A stretch of 64,000 nt of DNA from Microbacterium proteolyticum (GCF_030818075.1 NZ_JAUSZZ010000001.1:1860001-1924000); one strand, 5' to 3'. Positions 24,360 through 34,610 are shown, counted from the first letter of the stretch. Translations and numbers: made by a program. Notes: generated by a model from the sequence alone, not told the origin.

Positions 24360-26519
24360 GTGACGCAGAGCATCTACATCACGTCGGCCGAAGGTCATTC
24401 GGGAAAGTCCTCCGTGGCACTGGGCGTGCTCGACGCGCTCAGTCGCGTCACACCGCGGGCGGGGGTGTTCCGCCCGATCGCGCGCTCCACGGCCGAGCGC
24501 GACTACGTGCTCGAGATGCTGCTCGACCACGACAGCGTCGATCTCTCCTACGACGACTGCGTGGGCGTCACCTACGACGACGTGCGCGACGACGCCGACG
24601 CGGCCCTGGCCCGCATCGTCGAGCGCTACAAGGCCATCGAGGCGCAGTGCGACGCCGTCGTCATCATCGGCAGCGACTACACCGACGTCGGCAGCCCCGC
24701 CGAACTCGCGTACAACGCCCGCATCGCCGCCAACCTCGGTGCGCCGGTGCTGCTAGTGCTCGGCGGACGCGCGCAGCAGGGCCACAGCGAGACGCTCGGC
24801 CTGTCGGTGCCCCGTACTCCGCAAGAGGTCGGGCAGATCGCCTCCCTCGCGATCTCCGAGCTGCAGCACGAGCGCGCCGCGCTCTTCGCCGTCATCGCCA
24901 ACCGCGCCGATTCCGATCGGCTCGACGAGGTCGTGGCATCCGTCCGCCACGTCGTCGACACCGCGGTGGTCGACACCGCGGTCGTCGGCGGATCCGCCGA
25001 GCGCCGGAGCGTGCCCGTCTGGGCGCTGCCCGAAGACCGGTTCCTCATCGCCCCGTCGATGCGCGGCGTCCTCCGCTCGGTCGAGGGGGAACTCATCAAG
25101 GGTGACCCGGCGCTGCTCACCCGCGAGGTGCTGGGCGTCGTCGTGGCGGGCATGTCGATGGTCAACGTGCTGCCGCGGCTGAAGGAGTCCGCGGTCGTCG
25201 TCATCCCCGCCGACCGCTCCGAGGTGCTGCTGGCCGCACTGCTCGCCAACGCATCCGGCACCTTCCCGTCGCTGGCGGGGATCGTGCTCAACGGCGGCTT
25301 CGAGCTGCCCGACGCGATCGTGCGGCTGATCGACGGCCTCGGGTCGCCGCTGCCGATCATCGCCACCGACCTCGGCACCTACGACACCGCCGTGCGCATC
25401 ATGAGCACGCGCGGCCGCCTCGCCGCCGACTCCCAGCACCGCTACGACACCGCGCTCGCCCTGTTCGAGCGCCACGTCGATACCGAGCTCCTCACGCGCG
25501 AGCTGGGCGTCGCCCGCCCGAGCGTCGTGACCCCGCTGATGTTCGAGTACGGCCTGGTCGACCGCGCGCGCAGCGACAAGCGCCGTATCGTCCTGCCGGA
25601 GGGCAACGACGACCGCGTTCTGCGGGCAGCGGCCACGGTGCTCTCGCGCGGCATCGCCGACCTCACCATCCTCGGCGAGCCGATCGAGGTGCGCGGGCGC
25701 GCGATCGAGCTCGGCATCGACATCCGCGATGCCGAGGTGCTCAGCCCCTTCGACGCCGTCCACGTCGAGAAGTTCGCCACCGAGTACGCCCGGCTCCGTG
25801 CGCACAAGGGCGTCACGCACGCCCAGGCCGCCGACACCGTCACCGACGTGTCGTACTTCGGCACGCTCATGGTGCACCTGGGTCTGGCCGACGGCATGGT
25901 GTCGGGCGCGGCCCACACCACCGCCCACACCATCCGTCCGGCCTTCGAGATCATCAAGACCGCGCCCGGCGTCTCGGTCGTCTCGAGCGTGTTCCTCATG
26001 GCCCTCGCCGATCGCGTCCTCGTCTACGGCGACTGCGCGGTGATCCCCGACCCCACCAGCGAGCAGCTCGCCGACATCGCGGTCTCGTCGGCCGCGACGG
26101 CCGAGCAGTTCGGCATCGCGCCGCGCGTGGCCATGCTGTCGTACTCGACCGGCGAGTCCGGCACGGGTGCCGACGTCGAGAAGGTACGCACCGCCACGGC
26201 GCTGGTGCGCGAGCGCGCGCCGGAGCTGCTCGTGGAGGGCCCGATCCAGTACGACGCCGCCGCCGACGCGGCGGTGGCGCGCGCCAAGATGCCCGGATCG
26301 CAGGTCGCGGGACGCGCCACCGTGTTCGTCTTCCCCGACCTCAACACGGGCAACAACACCTACAAGGCGGTGCAGCGCTCCGCCGGAGCCGTCGCGATCG
26401 GACCGGTGCTGCAGGGGCTGAACAAGCCGATCAACGACCTGTCGCGCGGCGCCCTGGTCGACGACATCGTCAACACCATCGCGATCACCGCGATCCAAGC
26501 CCAGGGGAGCGACAAATGA
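24360..26519 (+). CDS. pta: Phosphate acetyltransferase
   Basis: A 719-residue enzyme of the long Pta class, converting acetyl-CoA and phosphate to acetyl phosphate. The N-terminal P-loop domain (ITSAEGHSGKSSVALGVLD) is followed by a DRTGG domain (about 220-340) and the C-terminal PTA/PTB catalytic domain from about residue 395, with ARMP-like KRRIVLPEGNDDRVLRAA and GSQVAGRATVFVFPDLNTGN. GTG 24360 is apparently leaderless. AckA overlaps its stop by ATGA, the standard acetate operon. A short tandem repeat VDTAVVDTAVV occurs near residue 200. Confidence 0.96.
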   Translation: MTQSIYITSAEGHSGKSSVALGVLDALSRVTPRAGVFRPIARSTAERDYVLEMLLDHDSVDLSYDDCVGVTYDDVRDDADAALARIVERYKAIEAQCDAVVIIGSDYTDVGSPAELAYNARIAANLGAPVLLVLGGRAQQGHSETLGLSVPRTPQEVGQIASLAISELQHERAALFAVIANRADSDRLDEVVASVRHVVDTAVVDTAVVGGSAERRSVPVWALPEDRFLIAPSMRGVLRSVEGELIKGDPALLTREVLGVVVAGMSMVNVLPRLKESAVVVIPADRSEVLLAALLANASGTFPSLAGIVLNGGFELPDAIVRLIDGLGSPLPIIATDLGTYDTAVRIMSTRGRLAADSQHRYDTALALFERHVDTELLTRELGVARPSVVTPLMFEYGLVDRARSDKRRIVLPEGNDDRVLRAAATVLSRGIADLTILGEPIEVRGRAIELGIDIRDAEVLSPFDAVHVEKFATEYARLRAHKGVTHAQAADTVTDVSYFGTLMVHLGLADGMVSGAAHTTAHTIRPAFEIIKTAPGVSVVSSVFLMALADRVLVYGDCAVIPDPTSEQLADIAVSSAATAEQFGIAPRVAMLSYSTGESGTGADVEKVRTATALVRERAPELLVEGPIQYDAAADAAVARAKMPGSQVAGRATVFVFPDLNTGNNTYKAVQRSAGAVAIGPVLQGLNKPINDLSRGALVDDIVNTIAITAIQAQGSDK

Positions 26520-27766
26520 GCGTGGTGCTGGTCGTCAACAGCGGATCCTCCTCCTTCAAGTACCAGCTGCTCGACATGGACCGCGAGCAGGTGCTCGCCT
26601 CCGGTCTGGTCGAGCGCATCGGCGACCCTTCGACAGGCTCAGGGACCGGGGGAACGGCGACGCACACGGTGAAGGCTGCCGCCCTCGCCGCCTCCGACGC
26701 TCCGGCGCCGACGGTGACGGATGCCACGTACACGATCGAGCGGGAGATCCCCGACCACACCGCGGGTTTCGCCGTCATGCTCGAGGCCTTCGCCGCGCAC
26801 GGACCCTCGCTCGAGGAACGGGCTCCCGTCGCCGTCGGCCACCGGGTGGTGCACGGCGGAGCGCGGTTCTTCGAGCCGACCGTCGTCACGCCGCTGGTCG
26901 AGATCAACATCGACGAGCTGTCGGTGCTCGCCCCCCTTCACAATCCCGCGAACCTGGCGGGCATCGTCGCGGCGAAGAAGGCCTTCCCCGGCGTCCCGCA
27001 CGTCGCCGTCTTCGACACCGCCTTCCATCAGTCGCTGGCGCCCGAGGCCTACACGTACGCCATCGACCGGGAGCTCGCCGAGGCGCACCGCATCCGGCGT
27101 TACGGCTTCCACGGCACGAGCCACAAGTTCGTCAGCGAGGCCGCTGCGGCCTTCGTCGGCCGCCCGCTCGGCGAGCTCAAGCAGATCGTCTTCCACCTCG
27201 GCAACGGTGCGTCCGTCGCGGCCATCGAGGGCGGCCGCTCGGTCGACACCTCGATGGGGTTGACCCCGCTCGAGGGCCTCGTCATGGGCACGCGCTCGGG
27301 TGATCTCGACCCGGCCGTGCTCTTCCATCTCGCGCGCCGCGCCGACATGTCGATCGCCGACCTCGACACGCTGCTCAACAAGCGCTCGGGGCTCAAGGGC
27401 CTCGCCGGTGTCAGCGACATGCGCGACATCGGCGAGCGGCGGGATGCCGGCGACCCGGCCGCGCAATTGGCTTTCGACGTCTACATCCACCGCCTCCGCG
27501 CGTACGCCGGCGCCTATCTGGCACAGCTCGACGGGGTCGACGTCATCTCCTTCACGGCCGGGGTGGGCGAGAACTCCATCCGTGTCCGGGAAGAGGCCCT
27601 GGCCACGCTCGGTTTCGCGGGCGTCGAGATCGACCCCGAGCGCAACGCGCGGCGCGAGCGCGGCATCCGTCGCATCTCCTCCGACGCATCGCGCGTGACC
27701 GTCCTCGTCGTCCCGACCGACGAGGAGCTCGAGATCGCCCGGCAGACCCTGTCGGTCGCGACCTGA
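26516..27766 (+). CDS. ackA: Acetate kinase
   Basis: A 416-residue kinase interconverting acetyl phosphate and acetate with ATP. Motifs are VLVVNSGSSSFKYQL at the start, GHRVVHGG (about 104), FDTAFHQ (about 165), GFHGTSH (about 197) and GNGASVAAIEGGRSVDTSMG (about 229). Family members usually have about 395-400 residues; the excess falls in an N-terminal loop that contains the residues DPSTGSGTGG, encoded by a dispersed palindromic repeat (26626-26647). The start overlaps pta by 4 bp. Confidence 0.96.
   Translation: MSVVLVVNSGSSSFKYQLLDMDREQVLASGLVERIGDPSTGSGTGGTATHTVKAAALAASDAPAPTVTDATYTIEREIPDHTAGFAVMLEAFAAHGPSLEERAPVAVGHRVVHGGARFFEPTVVTPLVEINIDELSVLAPLHNPANLAGIVAAKKAFPGVPHVAVFDTAFHQSLAPEAYTYAIDRELAEAHRIRRYGFHGTSHKFVSEAAAAFVGRPLGELKQIVFHLGNGASVAAIEGGRSVDTSMGLTPLEGLVMGTRSGDLDPAVLFHLARRADMSIADLDTLLNKRSGLKGLAGVSDMRDIGERRDAGDPAAQLAFDVYIHRLRAYAGAYLAQLDGVDVISFTAGVGENSIRVREEALATLGFAGVEIDPERNARRERGIRRISSDASRVTVLVVPTDEELEIARQTLSVAT
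26626..26647. repeat. REP-like palindromic element inside ackA
   Basis: CCCTTCGACAGGCTCAGGG followed by ACC has CCCT and AGGG ends and resembles the short palindrome CCCTGAGC.TGTCGAAGGG that is common between genes in many actinobacterial and proteobacterial genomes. Here it is translated in frame as a flexible loop. I know this motif from general experience, not from a search. Confidence 0.7.
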
Positions 27767-27898
27767 GGGCGCGCCCGCCTCGCCTCACCGTGTGGGGCGG
27801 CGCGATGCCGGAACCGGTTCCCCCACGGGCCCACCATTACTCTGAGATCACGGCGCGCGAGCGCCGCCACGACCCACCGCGCGATCAGGAGCCGACCC

Positions 27899-28633
27899 GT
27901 GACCGAGACCGCCGATCTGCCCGACCTGACCACGTTCGACGGCGTGCTCTTCGACCTCGACGGGGTGCTCACGCCCACCGCCGAGGTGCACATGCGCGCG
28001 TGGAAAGAGATGTTCGACGAGCTGTTCGCGGCGTGGCAGATCGCGCCGGCCTATAGCGATCGCGACTACTTCGAGTACGTCGACGGCAAGAAGCGGTACG
28101 ACGGCGTGGCGAGCCTGCTGCGCAGCCGCGACGTCGAGGTGCCCTGGGGCGACCCCTCCGACGACCCGTCCGAAGACACCGTCTGCGGCGTCGGCAACCG
28201 CAAGAACGAGGTGTTCTCGCGCATCCTGCGCAGCGAGGGCATTCAGCCCTATCCCGGTTCCCTCGCCCTGCTCGACGTGCTCGAGGCGGCCGGAACGCCG
28301 ATCGCCGTCGTGTCGAGTTCGAAGAACGCGGTCGAGGTGCTGGAGGCCGCCGGCATCCGCGACCGGTTCCCGGTCGTCATGGACGGCGTCGTCGCCGAGC
28401 GCGACCACCTGGCCTCCAAGCCCGCTCCCGACGTGTTCGCCGAGGCCGCTCGGATGCTCGGCGTCGACCCCGCTCGATCGGCGGCCGTCGAAGACGCCCT
28501 CAGCGGCGTGCGCTCCGCCGCCGCCGCCGGCTACGCGGTGGTCGTCGGTGTCGATCGAGGAGTGGGCGCCGACGACCTGCGCGCCGCCGGCGCCACCGTG
28601 GTCGTGGACGACCTCTCGGCGTTCGTAGACTGA
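27899..28633 (+). CDS. HAD-family beta-phosphoglucomutase-like protein
   Basis: A 244-residue HAD hydrolase. The nucleophile motif LFDLDGVLTPT is at about residues 17-27, motif II VVSSSK near 138 and motifs III/IV KPAPDVF and VEDALSG at about 175-205. This profile is that of beta-phosphoglucomutases that work with GH65 phosphorylases. GTG 27899 has AGGAG 7 nt upstream. The phosphorylase gene follows after 121 bp. The pair would convert beta-glucose 1-phosphate from disaccharide phosphorolysis into glucose 6-phosphate. Confidence 0.88.
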   Translation: MTETADLPDLTTFDGVLFDLDGVLTPTAEVHMRAWKEMFDELFAAWQIAPAYSDRDYFEYVDGKKRYDGVASLLRSRDVEVPWGDPSDDPSEDTVCGVGNRKNEVFSRILRSEGIQPYPGSLALLDVLEAAGTPIAVVSSSKNAVEVLEAAGIRDRFPVVMDGVVAERDHLASKPAPDVFAEAARMLGVDPARSAAVEDALSGVRSAAAAGYAVVVGVDRGVGADDLRAAGATVVVDDLSAFVD

Positions 28634-28754
28634 GCCGTCGGCTTCGGACGACGACTGCGCCGCACCCGCGGCACCCTCGAGTTCCACCCGCGCGCGGCTC
28701 CACCCGACACCGGTCGCGCGTCGACCCGTCCCTCGCCACCGGAAGGCATTCCCG

Positions 28755-31295
28755 ATGATCGATCGCGATCGTTTCCCCATCGACGAGTGGCGCCTCGTCG
28801 AGACCCAGTTCTCGCTCGACGACGTGGGGGTCACCGAGACCCTCTTCGCCCTCGGCAACGGCTACCTGGGCCTGCGCGGCAACTCGATCGAGGGTCGGTT
28901 CGCCCTCGAGCAGGGCACGTACATCAACGGCTTCCACGAGACGTTCCCGATCCGGCACGCCGAGCAGGCCTACGGCTTCGCCGAGGTCGGCCAGACGATC
29001 ATCAATGCTCCGGATGCCAAGGTCATGCGCGTCTACGTCGACGACGAGCCCCTCTCGCTCGACGTCGCCGACGTCCGCGAGTACGAGCGCGTGCTCGACA
29101 TGCGCCAGGGCATCCTGCGCCGGAACCTCCTGTGGGTGACCCCCTCGGGCAAGCACGTGCGCATCGAGGACGAGCGCTTCGTCTCGTTCGACGAGAAGCA
29201 TCTCGCGGTCCTCCGTCTCACCGTCACCGTGCTCGACGCCGACGCGCCCGTGACCGTGAGCAGCCAGTTGCTGAACCGGCAGGACGGCGAGGGCATCTAC
29301 GGCGGCTCGCCGATGGCATCCAAGCAGGCCGGATTCGACCCGCGGAAGACCGAGAAGCTCAGCGACCGCGTGCTGCAGCCGCGCGAGTACTGGCAGGACG
29401 GCAACCGCTCGGCCCTGAGCTACGAGGTCAGCGAGTCGAAGATGACCCTCGCGGTGATCGCCGACCACCTCGTCGACACGGCGAACGAGTACACCTCGCG
29501 CCAGCTCGTCGAGCCCGACATCGCCAAGAACGTCTACCGCGTGCGCGCCCGCGCCGGCGTCCCCACCACGATCACCAAGCTCGTGAGCTACCACACGTCG
29601 CGCGGCGTGCCGACGGGTGAACTGCTCGACCGGTGCCGTCGCACGCTCGATCGCGCCGTCGAGACGGGCATCGACGCGCTCTTCGCGCAGCAGATCTCCT
29701 GGTACGCCGACTTCTGGGACCGCTCCGACGTGCGCATCGGCGGACACGGCGATCTGCAGCAGGCCACCCGCTGGTGCCTGTTCCAGCTCGCGCAGGCCGC
29801 GGCCCGCGCGGACGGTCAGGGCGTTCCCGCCAAGGGCGTGACCGGCTCGGGCTACAGCGGCCACTACTTCTGGGACACCGAGGTGTACGTCCTGCCGTTC
29901 CTGGCCTACACGTCGCCCGTCTGGGCGCGCAACGCGCTGCGCATGCGCTACCTCATGCTCCCGGCCGCGCGCAAGCGCGCCCACCAGCTGAACGAGGCCG
30001 GGGCGCTGTTCCCCTGGCGCACGATCAACGGCGAGGAGGCCTCGGCCTACTACGCCGCCGGCACCGCGCAGTACCACATCAACGCCGACGTCGCCTTCGC
30101 ACTGGCGAAGTACGTCCGCGCCACCGGCGACGAGGAGTTCCTCGCGCGCGAGGGCGTCGACATCGCCGTCGACACGGCACGGCTGTGGTCGACGCTGGGG
30201 TTCTGGCGCTCCAGCGACGAAGCCTCCGACGGCGAGCACGACTCGTTCCACATCCACGGCGTCACCGGTCCCGACGAGTACACCACGGTCGTCAACGACA
30301 ACCTGTTCACCAACGTCATGGCCCGCTTCAACCTCCGCTTCGCCGCGCGCACGGTCCGCGACCTCGCCGACACCGATCCCGACGCGTACGCCAAGATGGC
30401 CGAGCGGATGAACCTCGACCCCTCCGAACCCGAGCGGTGGGACAAAGCCGCCGAGGCGATGCACATCCCGTTCAGTGAGGCCCTCGGCATCCATCCCCAG
30501 GACGCCGTCTTCCTCGAGCGCGAGATCTGGGACCTCGAGAACACCCCGCCCGACCAGCGTCCCCTCCTGCTGCACTTCCACCCGCTGGTGATCTACCGGT
30601 ACCAGGTGCTGAAGCAGGCCGACGTGGTGCTTGCGCTGTTCCTCCAGGGCAATCACTTCACGGATGCCGAGAAGCTCGCCGACTTCGAGTACTACGACCC
30701 GCTGACCACCGGCGATTCGACGCTGTCCGCGGTCGTGCAGTCGATCCTCGCCGCCGAGGTCGGCTACCAGGACCTGGCGCTGGAGTACTTCCGTCAGGCC
30801 GCGTTCGTCGACCTGGGCGATCTGCACCACAACGCCGCCGACGGGGTGCACGTCGCGTCGGCCGGGGGCGTGTGGACGGCGCTCGTGAACGGCTTCGGCG
30901 GTATGCGCGACCACTTCGGGCTGCTGACGTTCGACCCGCGCCTGCCCGCCGACTGGCCCGAGCTGTCGTACGTGCTGCACTGGCACGGCACCCGTCTCGA
31001 CGTCACCCTCACCGCCCACGCCCTCACGCTGCGGGCGGGGGGAGAGGGCGCGACGGTGGCCTTCGCCGTGCGCGGCGTGGACTACAGCGTCGCGCCGGGC
31101 GAGACGGTGCGCGTGGTGCTGCACGGCCAGGGTCCGGTGCGTCCGGGGCGCCCCTCCATCCGCCAGCTCGAAGGATCGGTGCGCGAGGACGGCACGCTGC
31201 TGTCGGTGTCGGTGCCCATCGTCACGGCGGCGATCCCCGTCGTCGGCGAGGAGGACGACGAGCCCATCAAGGTCGGACTCGACGGCGGCTTCTGA
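28755..31295 (+). CDS. Glycoside hydrolase family 65 disaccharide phosphorylase
   Basis: An 846-residue GH65 enzyme (maltose, trehalose or kojibiose phosphorylase type). The N-terminal beta domain runs to about residue 270, the alpha/alpha barrel from about 320 to 680 (SGHYFWDTEVYVLPFL near 370; HGVTGPDEYTTVVNDN, containing the catalytic glutamate, near 500), and a C-terminal beta domain follows. KQADVVLALFLQ near 620 fits the phosphate-binding region. ATG 28755 has GGAAGG 8 nt upstream. The linked beta-phosphoglucomutase supports an inverting phosphorylase; the exact disaccharide cannot be read from the sequence. Confidence 0.92.
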   Translation: MIDRDRFPIDEWRLVETQFSLDDVGVTETLFALGNGYLGLRGNSIEGRFALEQGTYINGFHETFPIRHAEQAYGFAEVGQTIINAPDAKVMRVYVDDEPLSLDVADVREYERVLDMRQGILRRNLLWVTPSGKHVRIEDERFVSFDEKHLAVLRLTVTVLDADAPVTVSSQLLNRQDGEGIYGGSPMASKQAGFDPRKTEKLSDRVLQPREYWQDGNRSALSYEVSESKMTLAVIADHLVDTANEYTSRQLVEPDIAKNVYRVRARAGVPTTITKLVSYHTSRGVPTGELLDRCRRTLDRAVETGIDALFAQQISWYADFWDRSDVRIGGHGDLQQATRWCLFQLAQAAARADGQGVPAKGVTGSGYSGHYFWDTEVYVLPFLAYTSPVWARNALRMRYLMLPAARKRAHQLNEAGALFPWRTINGEEASAYYAAGTAQYHINADVAFALAKYVRATGDEEFLAREGVDIAVDTARLWSTLGFWRSSDEASDGEHDSFHIHGVTGPDEYTTVVNDNLFTNVMARFNLRFAARTVRDLADTDPDAYAKMAERMNLDPSEPERWDKAAEAMHIPFSEALGIHPQDAVFLEREIWDLENTPPDQRPLLLHFHPLVIYRYQVLKQADVVLALFLQGNHFTDAEKLADFEYYDPLTTGDSTLSAVVQSILAAEVGYQDLALEYFRQAAFVDLGDLHHNAADGVHVASAGGVWTALVNGFGGMRDHFGLLTFDPRLPADWPELSYVLHWHGTRLDVTLTAHALTLRAGGEGATVAFAVRGVDYSVAPGETVRVVLHGQGPVRPGRPSIRQLEGSVREDGTLLSVSVPIVTAAIPVVGEEDDEPIKVGLDGGF

Positions 31296-31400
31296 GCGAC
31301 GCGGACGCGGCGACTCCCGGTGGGGGTCGCCGCGTTCGTGCTGTCCGGAGCGACGCGCGTTCTCCGGAGCCGGGGACGGTGCGGCGCTTCCCCGTGACGT

Positions 31401-31489
31401 GCGGAGGGCGGGGGAGGAGGGGAGGATGCCGGGGGTTTCGGCGTCCTCCGTTGGCTCCTCGTCCTTCCCTGGTCGCGCGTGGGAGTGGG
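31401..31489. repeat. Intergenic hairpin repeat, copy 1
   Basis: First of two near-identical units in the gene-free stretch 31296-31727. Its core GGAGGATGCCG (31421-31431) pairs with CGGCGTCCTCC (31439-31449) in an 11-bp stem with one wobble and a 7-nt loop. The unit ends CGTGGGAGTGG. Confidence 0.85.
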
Positions 31490-31543
31490 TTTCTGCCCGG
31501 GTGCCGTCGTGCGGCGACAGCGGTTTCTCGTCGGCGGTGAGGA

Positions 31544-31631
31544 GCGGAGGGCGAGGGAGGAGGGGAGGATGCCGGGGGTTTCGGCGTCCTCCGTTCGCCC
31601 CTGGTCCTCCCTCGGTCACGCGTGGGAGTGG
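31544..31631. repeat. Intergenic hairpin repeat, copy 2
   Basis: Second unit, about 143 bp after the first. The first 51 bases agree except for one position (GGGGGAGG versus GAGGGAGG); the part after the hairpin is more diverged. The same hairpin is at 31564-31592. The rest of the region 31632-31715 holds nothing recognisable before the dnaX promoter. Confidence 0.85.
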
Positions 31632-31715
31632 TCTCGGCGCCCCTTCCCAGCGCCTCTTCCCCGTGTCGTCATGCGGTGCGCTGACCGGCACGGAGGCGAT
31701 GTCGGAGGGACGCCG

Positions 31716-31721
31716 TAGGCT
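31716..31721 (+). promoter_or_regulatory. -10 box of a leaderless promoter for dnaX
   Basis: TAGGCT ends 6 nt before the GTG at 31728, the same geometry as pta, mqo, galE and holB. Confidence 0.65.
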
Positions 31722-31727
31722 GGTGGG

Positions 31728-34610
31728 GTGACGACAGCCCTGTACCGCCGATACCGCCCGGAGGCGTTCGGCGAGATGATCGGGCAGTCGCAGGTGACCG
31801 AGCCGCTCATGACCGCCCTGCGCAGTGATCGCGTGGGTCACGCGTATCTGTTCTCGGGTCCGCGCGGCTGCGGAAAGACCACGTCGGCGCGCATTCTCGC
31901 CCGCTGCCTCAACTGCGCCGCCGGCCCCACCGACACCCCGTGCGGCACGTGCGACAGCTGCGTCGAACTGGGCCGCGGCGGTGGCGGATCGCTCGACGTG
32001 GTCGAGATCGACGCGGCGAGCCACAACGGTGTCGACGACGCCCGCGATCTGCGTGAGCGCGCGATCTTCGCCCCGGCCCGCGACCGGTTCAAGATCTTCA
32101 TCCTCGACGAGGCCCACATGGTCACCCAGCAGGGCTTCAACGCCCTGCTCAAGCTCGTCGAAGAGCCGCCGGCGCACGTCAAGTTCATCTTCGCCACCAC
32201 CGAGCCCGAGAAGGTGCTGGGCACCATCCGCTCGCGCACGCACCACTACCCGTTCCGGCTCGTCCCCCCCGCGGCCATGCTCGAGTACGTCCAGGAGCTG
32301 TGCGAAAGCGAAGGCGTGGGCGTCGAAGCCGGCGTGCTGCCGCTCGTCGTCCGCGCCGGCGGCGGGTCGCCGCGCGACACGCTCTCGCTGCTCGATCAAT
32401 TGATCGCCGGGTCCGATGCGGATGCCGCGGGCGACGTCCTCGTGCGCTACGAGCGCGCCGTGGCGCTGCTCGGCTACACCCACTCCGAACTCCTCGACGA
32501 GGTCGTCGACGCCTTCGCGGCCAACGACGGTGGGGGAGCCTTCGCCGCCGTCGACCGCGTCGTGCAGACAGGGCAGGACCCCCGCCGCTTCGTCGACGAC
32601 CTGTTGGAGCGCCTGCGCGATCTCATCGTCGTCGCGGCGACCGGCGCCGGCGCCTCGGCTGTCCTGCGCGGCGTGCCCGACGACGAACTCGAGCGTATGG
32701 CGCGTCAGGCGACCGCGTTCGGCGTGCATCGTCTGTCGCGCACGGCCGACCTCGTCGTGGCCGCACTCGACGAGATGACGGGCGCGACGTCGCCCCGTCT
32801 GCAGCTCGAACTGCTCGTGGCCCGCGTCCTCACCCACGCCGGGGTGTCTCACGGCGCTTCCCCCGCCACCGCGCACGATGTCGAAGCGTCGCGCGGCGCA
32901 TCTGCTGCGGCCCCGCAGCTCGCACCGGCGACCGGCCGCCCCGCCTCGCCCGCCGCGGACATCGCGGCGCCCGGGGGAGGGGATGCCGTGCCGGCGTCGC
33001 CGCGGATCTCCCCGCCGACCGTGGCCTCGCCGGGTATCGCGTCGCCGGGCGCGGCGTCGCCGAGCGTGGCCCCGCCTCACGCCGCCTCCCCGCGCGTGGC
33101 CTCCCCGGGCTCCCCGTCGTCCGGTGGCGCCTCGCGGGGTGTCGCCTCGCCGGGTGCGGGCGTTCCGCCTGTCGCTCCGCCCGCGGTCGCCTTGCCGACT
33201 GGAACCGCTCCTGCTCCAGCCTCGCCGGTCGCCTCTCCCGCGATCGCTTCCCCCGTCGCGTCTCCTGGCGTCGCGTCTCCTGGCGTCGCGTCTCCTGGCG
33301 TCGCGTCTCCCGGTGTCGCCTCCCCGGGTGGTGTCTCTCCCGTGGCTCCGGCGACTCCGGCGGCATCCGCGCCCCCGTCTTCCCCGGAGCCCGACGACGA
33401 CGCACCGCCGCCGTTCACCGACGACGACGCTCCGCCTCCGTACGACGACGACGAACCGTCGAGTGCGCCGGCCGCGCGCGCGCCGGAGCCGCCCATCGCG
33501 GCGCCCGACGGAGCCCGCCCGACGCCGGCCGCGCGTTCCGCCCGGGCGTCCGTCGCGGCCGACGTGCATCCTTTCGACGCCGCGCCGACCCCCGAGGCGG
33601 CGTCGTCCACGCCCGCCCGCGCCGGGGCGTCCGGCGACGATGCTCCGCCCGTGGCATCCGCGGCCGGCGACGCTCCCGTCGGTCCGTCCGGCGCGCGCGA
33701 CGACGCCCCGGCGACCGACGACGGCTCGCCGCTCGAACCCTCCGCCCCCACTCCGCCGGTCACCCCCGCGGGGCCGATCGAGCTCGGGCACGTGCGCGAC
33801 GCATGGCCGGAGGTCCTGGCGCAGCTCGAGGTCGCCAGTCGGCCGTCGTGGCTCGTCGTGTCGACGGCCACCGTGCGCGCCTTCGACGACGACGTCCTGA
33901 CTCTGTCGTTCCGCACCGCGAGCGACCTCAACGCCTTCAAGACGCGCACCGCCGACGGCGGTCCGAGCGAAGACCTGCGACAGGGGATCCAGGCCGTTCT
34001 GGGGGTGCGCGTGAAGTACCTCGCCCGCCTCGAGGGCGACGGTCCCGGCGGGGCCGGCCGCGGCGCGCCCTCACGCGGCCCGTCCGCACCGCCGGCTGCA
34101 GCGGACTCCGGCTCGCGCAGCGGACCATCCGGTGGCATGCCGTCCGCTCCGCGTTCGTCGGCTCCCTACGCCGCGGCCGTCACCGAGTGGGCGGTCGCCC
34201 CCATCCCGTCCGCCGACGGCTCGACCTCGGCGCCGTCGCCGGCATCCCTTGCTTCAGCCGCCGAGCCGGTTGCGACGGGAGCTGCTGCCCCCGTCGTCTC
34301 GACGGCTCTCGCCGTCGATGACGAGCCCGACGACGCATCCGCGCCCTCTGCTGTGTCGGCGGTGCATCCCGGCGTCATCCTGCCCCCGCGCGAGGTCACC
34401 CCCTCGGTGCCCGCGCCCGACGAGGTCGACGACGACGACGTCATCCCGCCGGCAGACGACGTCGAAGCGCCGCTGCCCCCGGTCGTCGTGCCGCGCATGG
34501 CGCCGCTGAGCGGCGGAGTCCAGCGCTACGGCGAGGCGGTCATCCGCCAGATGCTCGGCGCCACGTACGTGCGCGACGAGCCCTACGAGCCCCCGACGAG
34601 GTTCAGCTGA
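31728..34610 (+). CDS. dnaX: DNA polymerase III subunits gamma and tau
   Basis: A 960-residue clamp-loader subunit. The AAA+ domain has Walker A GPRGCGKT (44-51), a zinc module (C60/C63, C72, C75, C78), Walker B LDEAH (near 126-130) and the family signature [18 protein letters not shown]. Domain III ends near residue 370. After it comes a long disordered region rich in Ala, Pro and Ser (about 380-690) with SPGVA repeats and acidic patches, then a folded tau-like segment ([26 protein letters not shown]) and another low-complexity tail. No A-rich slippery site was seen, so a separate gamma product is not predicted. The GTG start is apparently leaderless. Its last base is shared with the recR start. 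Confidence 0.95.
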   Translation: MTTALYRRYRPEAFGEMIGQSQVTEPLMTALRSDRVGHAYLFSGPRGCGKTTSARILARCLNCAAGPTDTPCGTCDSCVELGRGGGGSLDVVEIDAASHNGVDDARDLRERAIFAPARDRFKIFILDEAHMVTQQGFNALLKLVEEPPAHVKFIFATTEPEKVLGTIRSRTHHYPFRLVPPAAMLEYVQELCESEGVGVEAGVLPLVVRAGGGSPRDTLSLLDQLIAGSDADAAGDVLVRYERAVALLGYTHSELLDEVVDAFAANDGGGAFAAVDRVVQTGQDPRRFVDDLLERLRDLIVVAATGAGASAVLRGVPDDELERMARQATAFGVHRLSRTADLVVAALDEMTGATSPRLQLELLVARVLTHAGVSHGASPATAHDVEASRGASAAAPQLAPATGRPASPAADIAAPGGGDAVPASPRISPPTVASPGIASPGAASPSVAPPHAASPRVASPGSPSSGGASRGVASPGAGVPPVAPPAVALPTGTAPAPASPVASPAIASPVASPGVASPGVASPGVASPGVASPGGVSPVAPATPAASAPPSSPEPDDDAPPPFTDDDAPPPYDDDEPSSAPAARAPEPPIAAPDGARPTPAARSARASVAADVHPFDAAPTPEAASSTPARAGASGDDAPPVASAAGDAPVGPSGARDDAPATDDGSPLEPSAPTPPVTPAGPIELGHVRDAWPEVLAQLEVASRPSWLVVSTATVRAFDDDVLTLSFRTASDLNAFKTRTADGGPSEDLRQGIQAVLGVRVKYLARLEGDGPGGAGRGAPSRGPSAPPAAADSGSRSGPSGGMPSAPRSSAPYAAAVTEWAVAPIPSADGSTSAPSPASLASAAEPVATGAAAPVVSTALAVDDEPDDASAPSAVSAVHPGVILPPREVTPSVPAPDEVDDDDVIPPADDVEAPLPPVVVPRMAPLSGGVQRYGEAVIRQMLGATYVRDEPYEPPTRFS
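33254..33330 (+). repeat. 15-bp tandem repeats in dnaX
   Basis: The unit GTCGCGTCTCCTGGC occurs about four to five times, the last copies diverged, and encodes consecutive SPGVA pentapeptides. Similar but older copies with other codons lie before it (from about 33010). Copy number may vary between strains. Confidence 0.85.

Noticed and set aside
28634..28754. Small gene between the HAD protein and GH65
   Set aside because: Short frames here lack a ribosome site and recognisable sequence.
28500..33791. Very long minus-strand open frame (1763 codons) across the GH65 and dnaX genes
   Set aside because: It is antisense to two clearly conserved genes and reads as low-complexity Arg/Gly-rich sequence; GC-rich codon use leaves such frames open by chance.
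31728..34610. Programmed frameshift giving a separate gamma subunit in dnaX
   Set aside because: No A-rich slippery sequence was found, and the frame is continuous.
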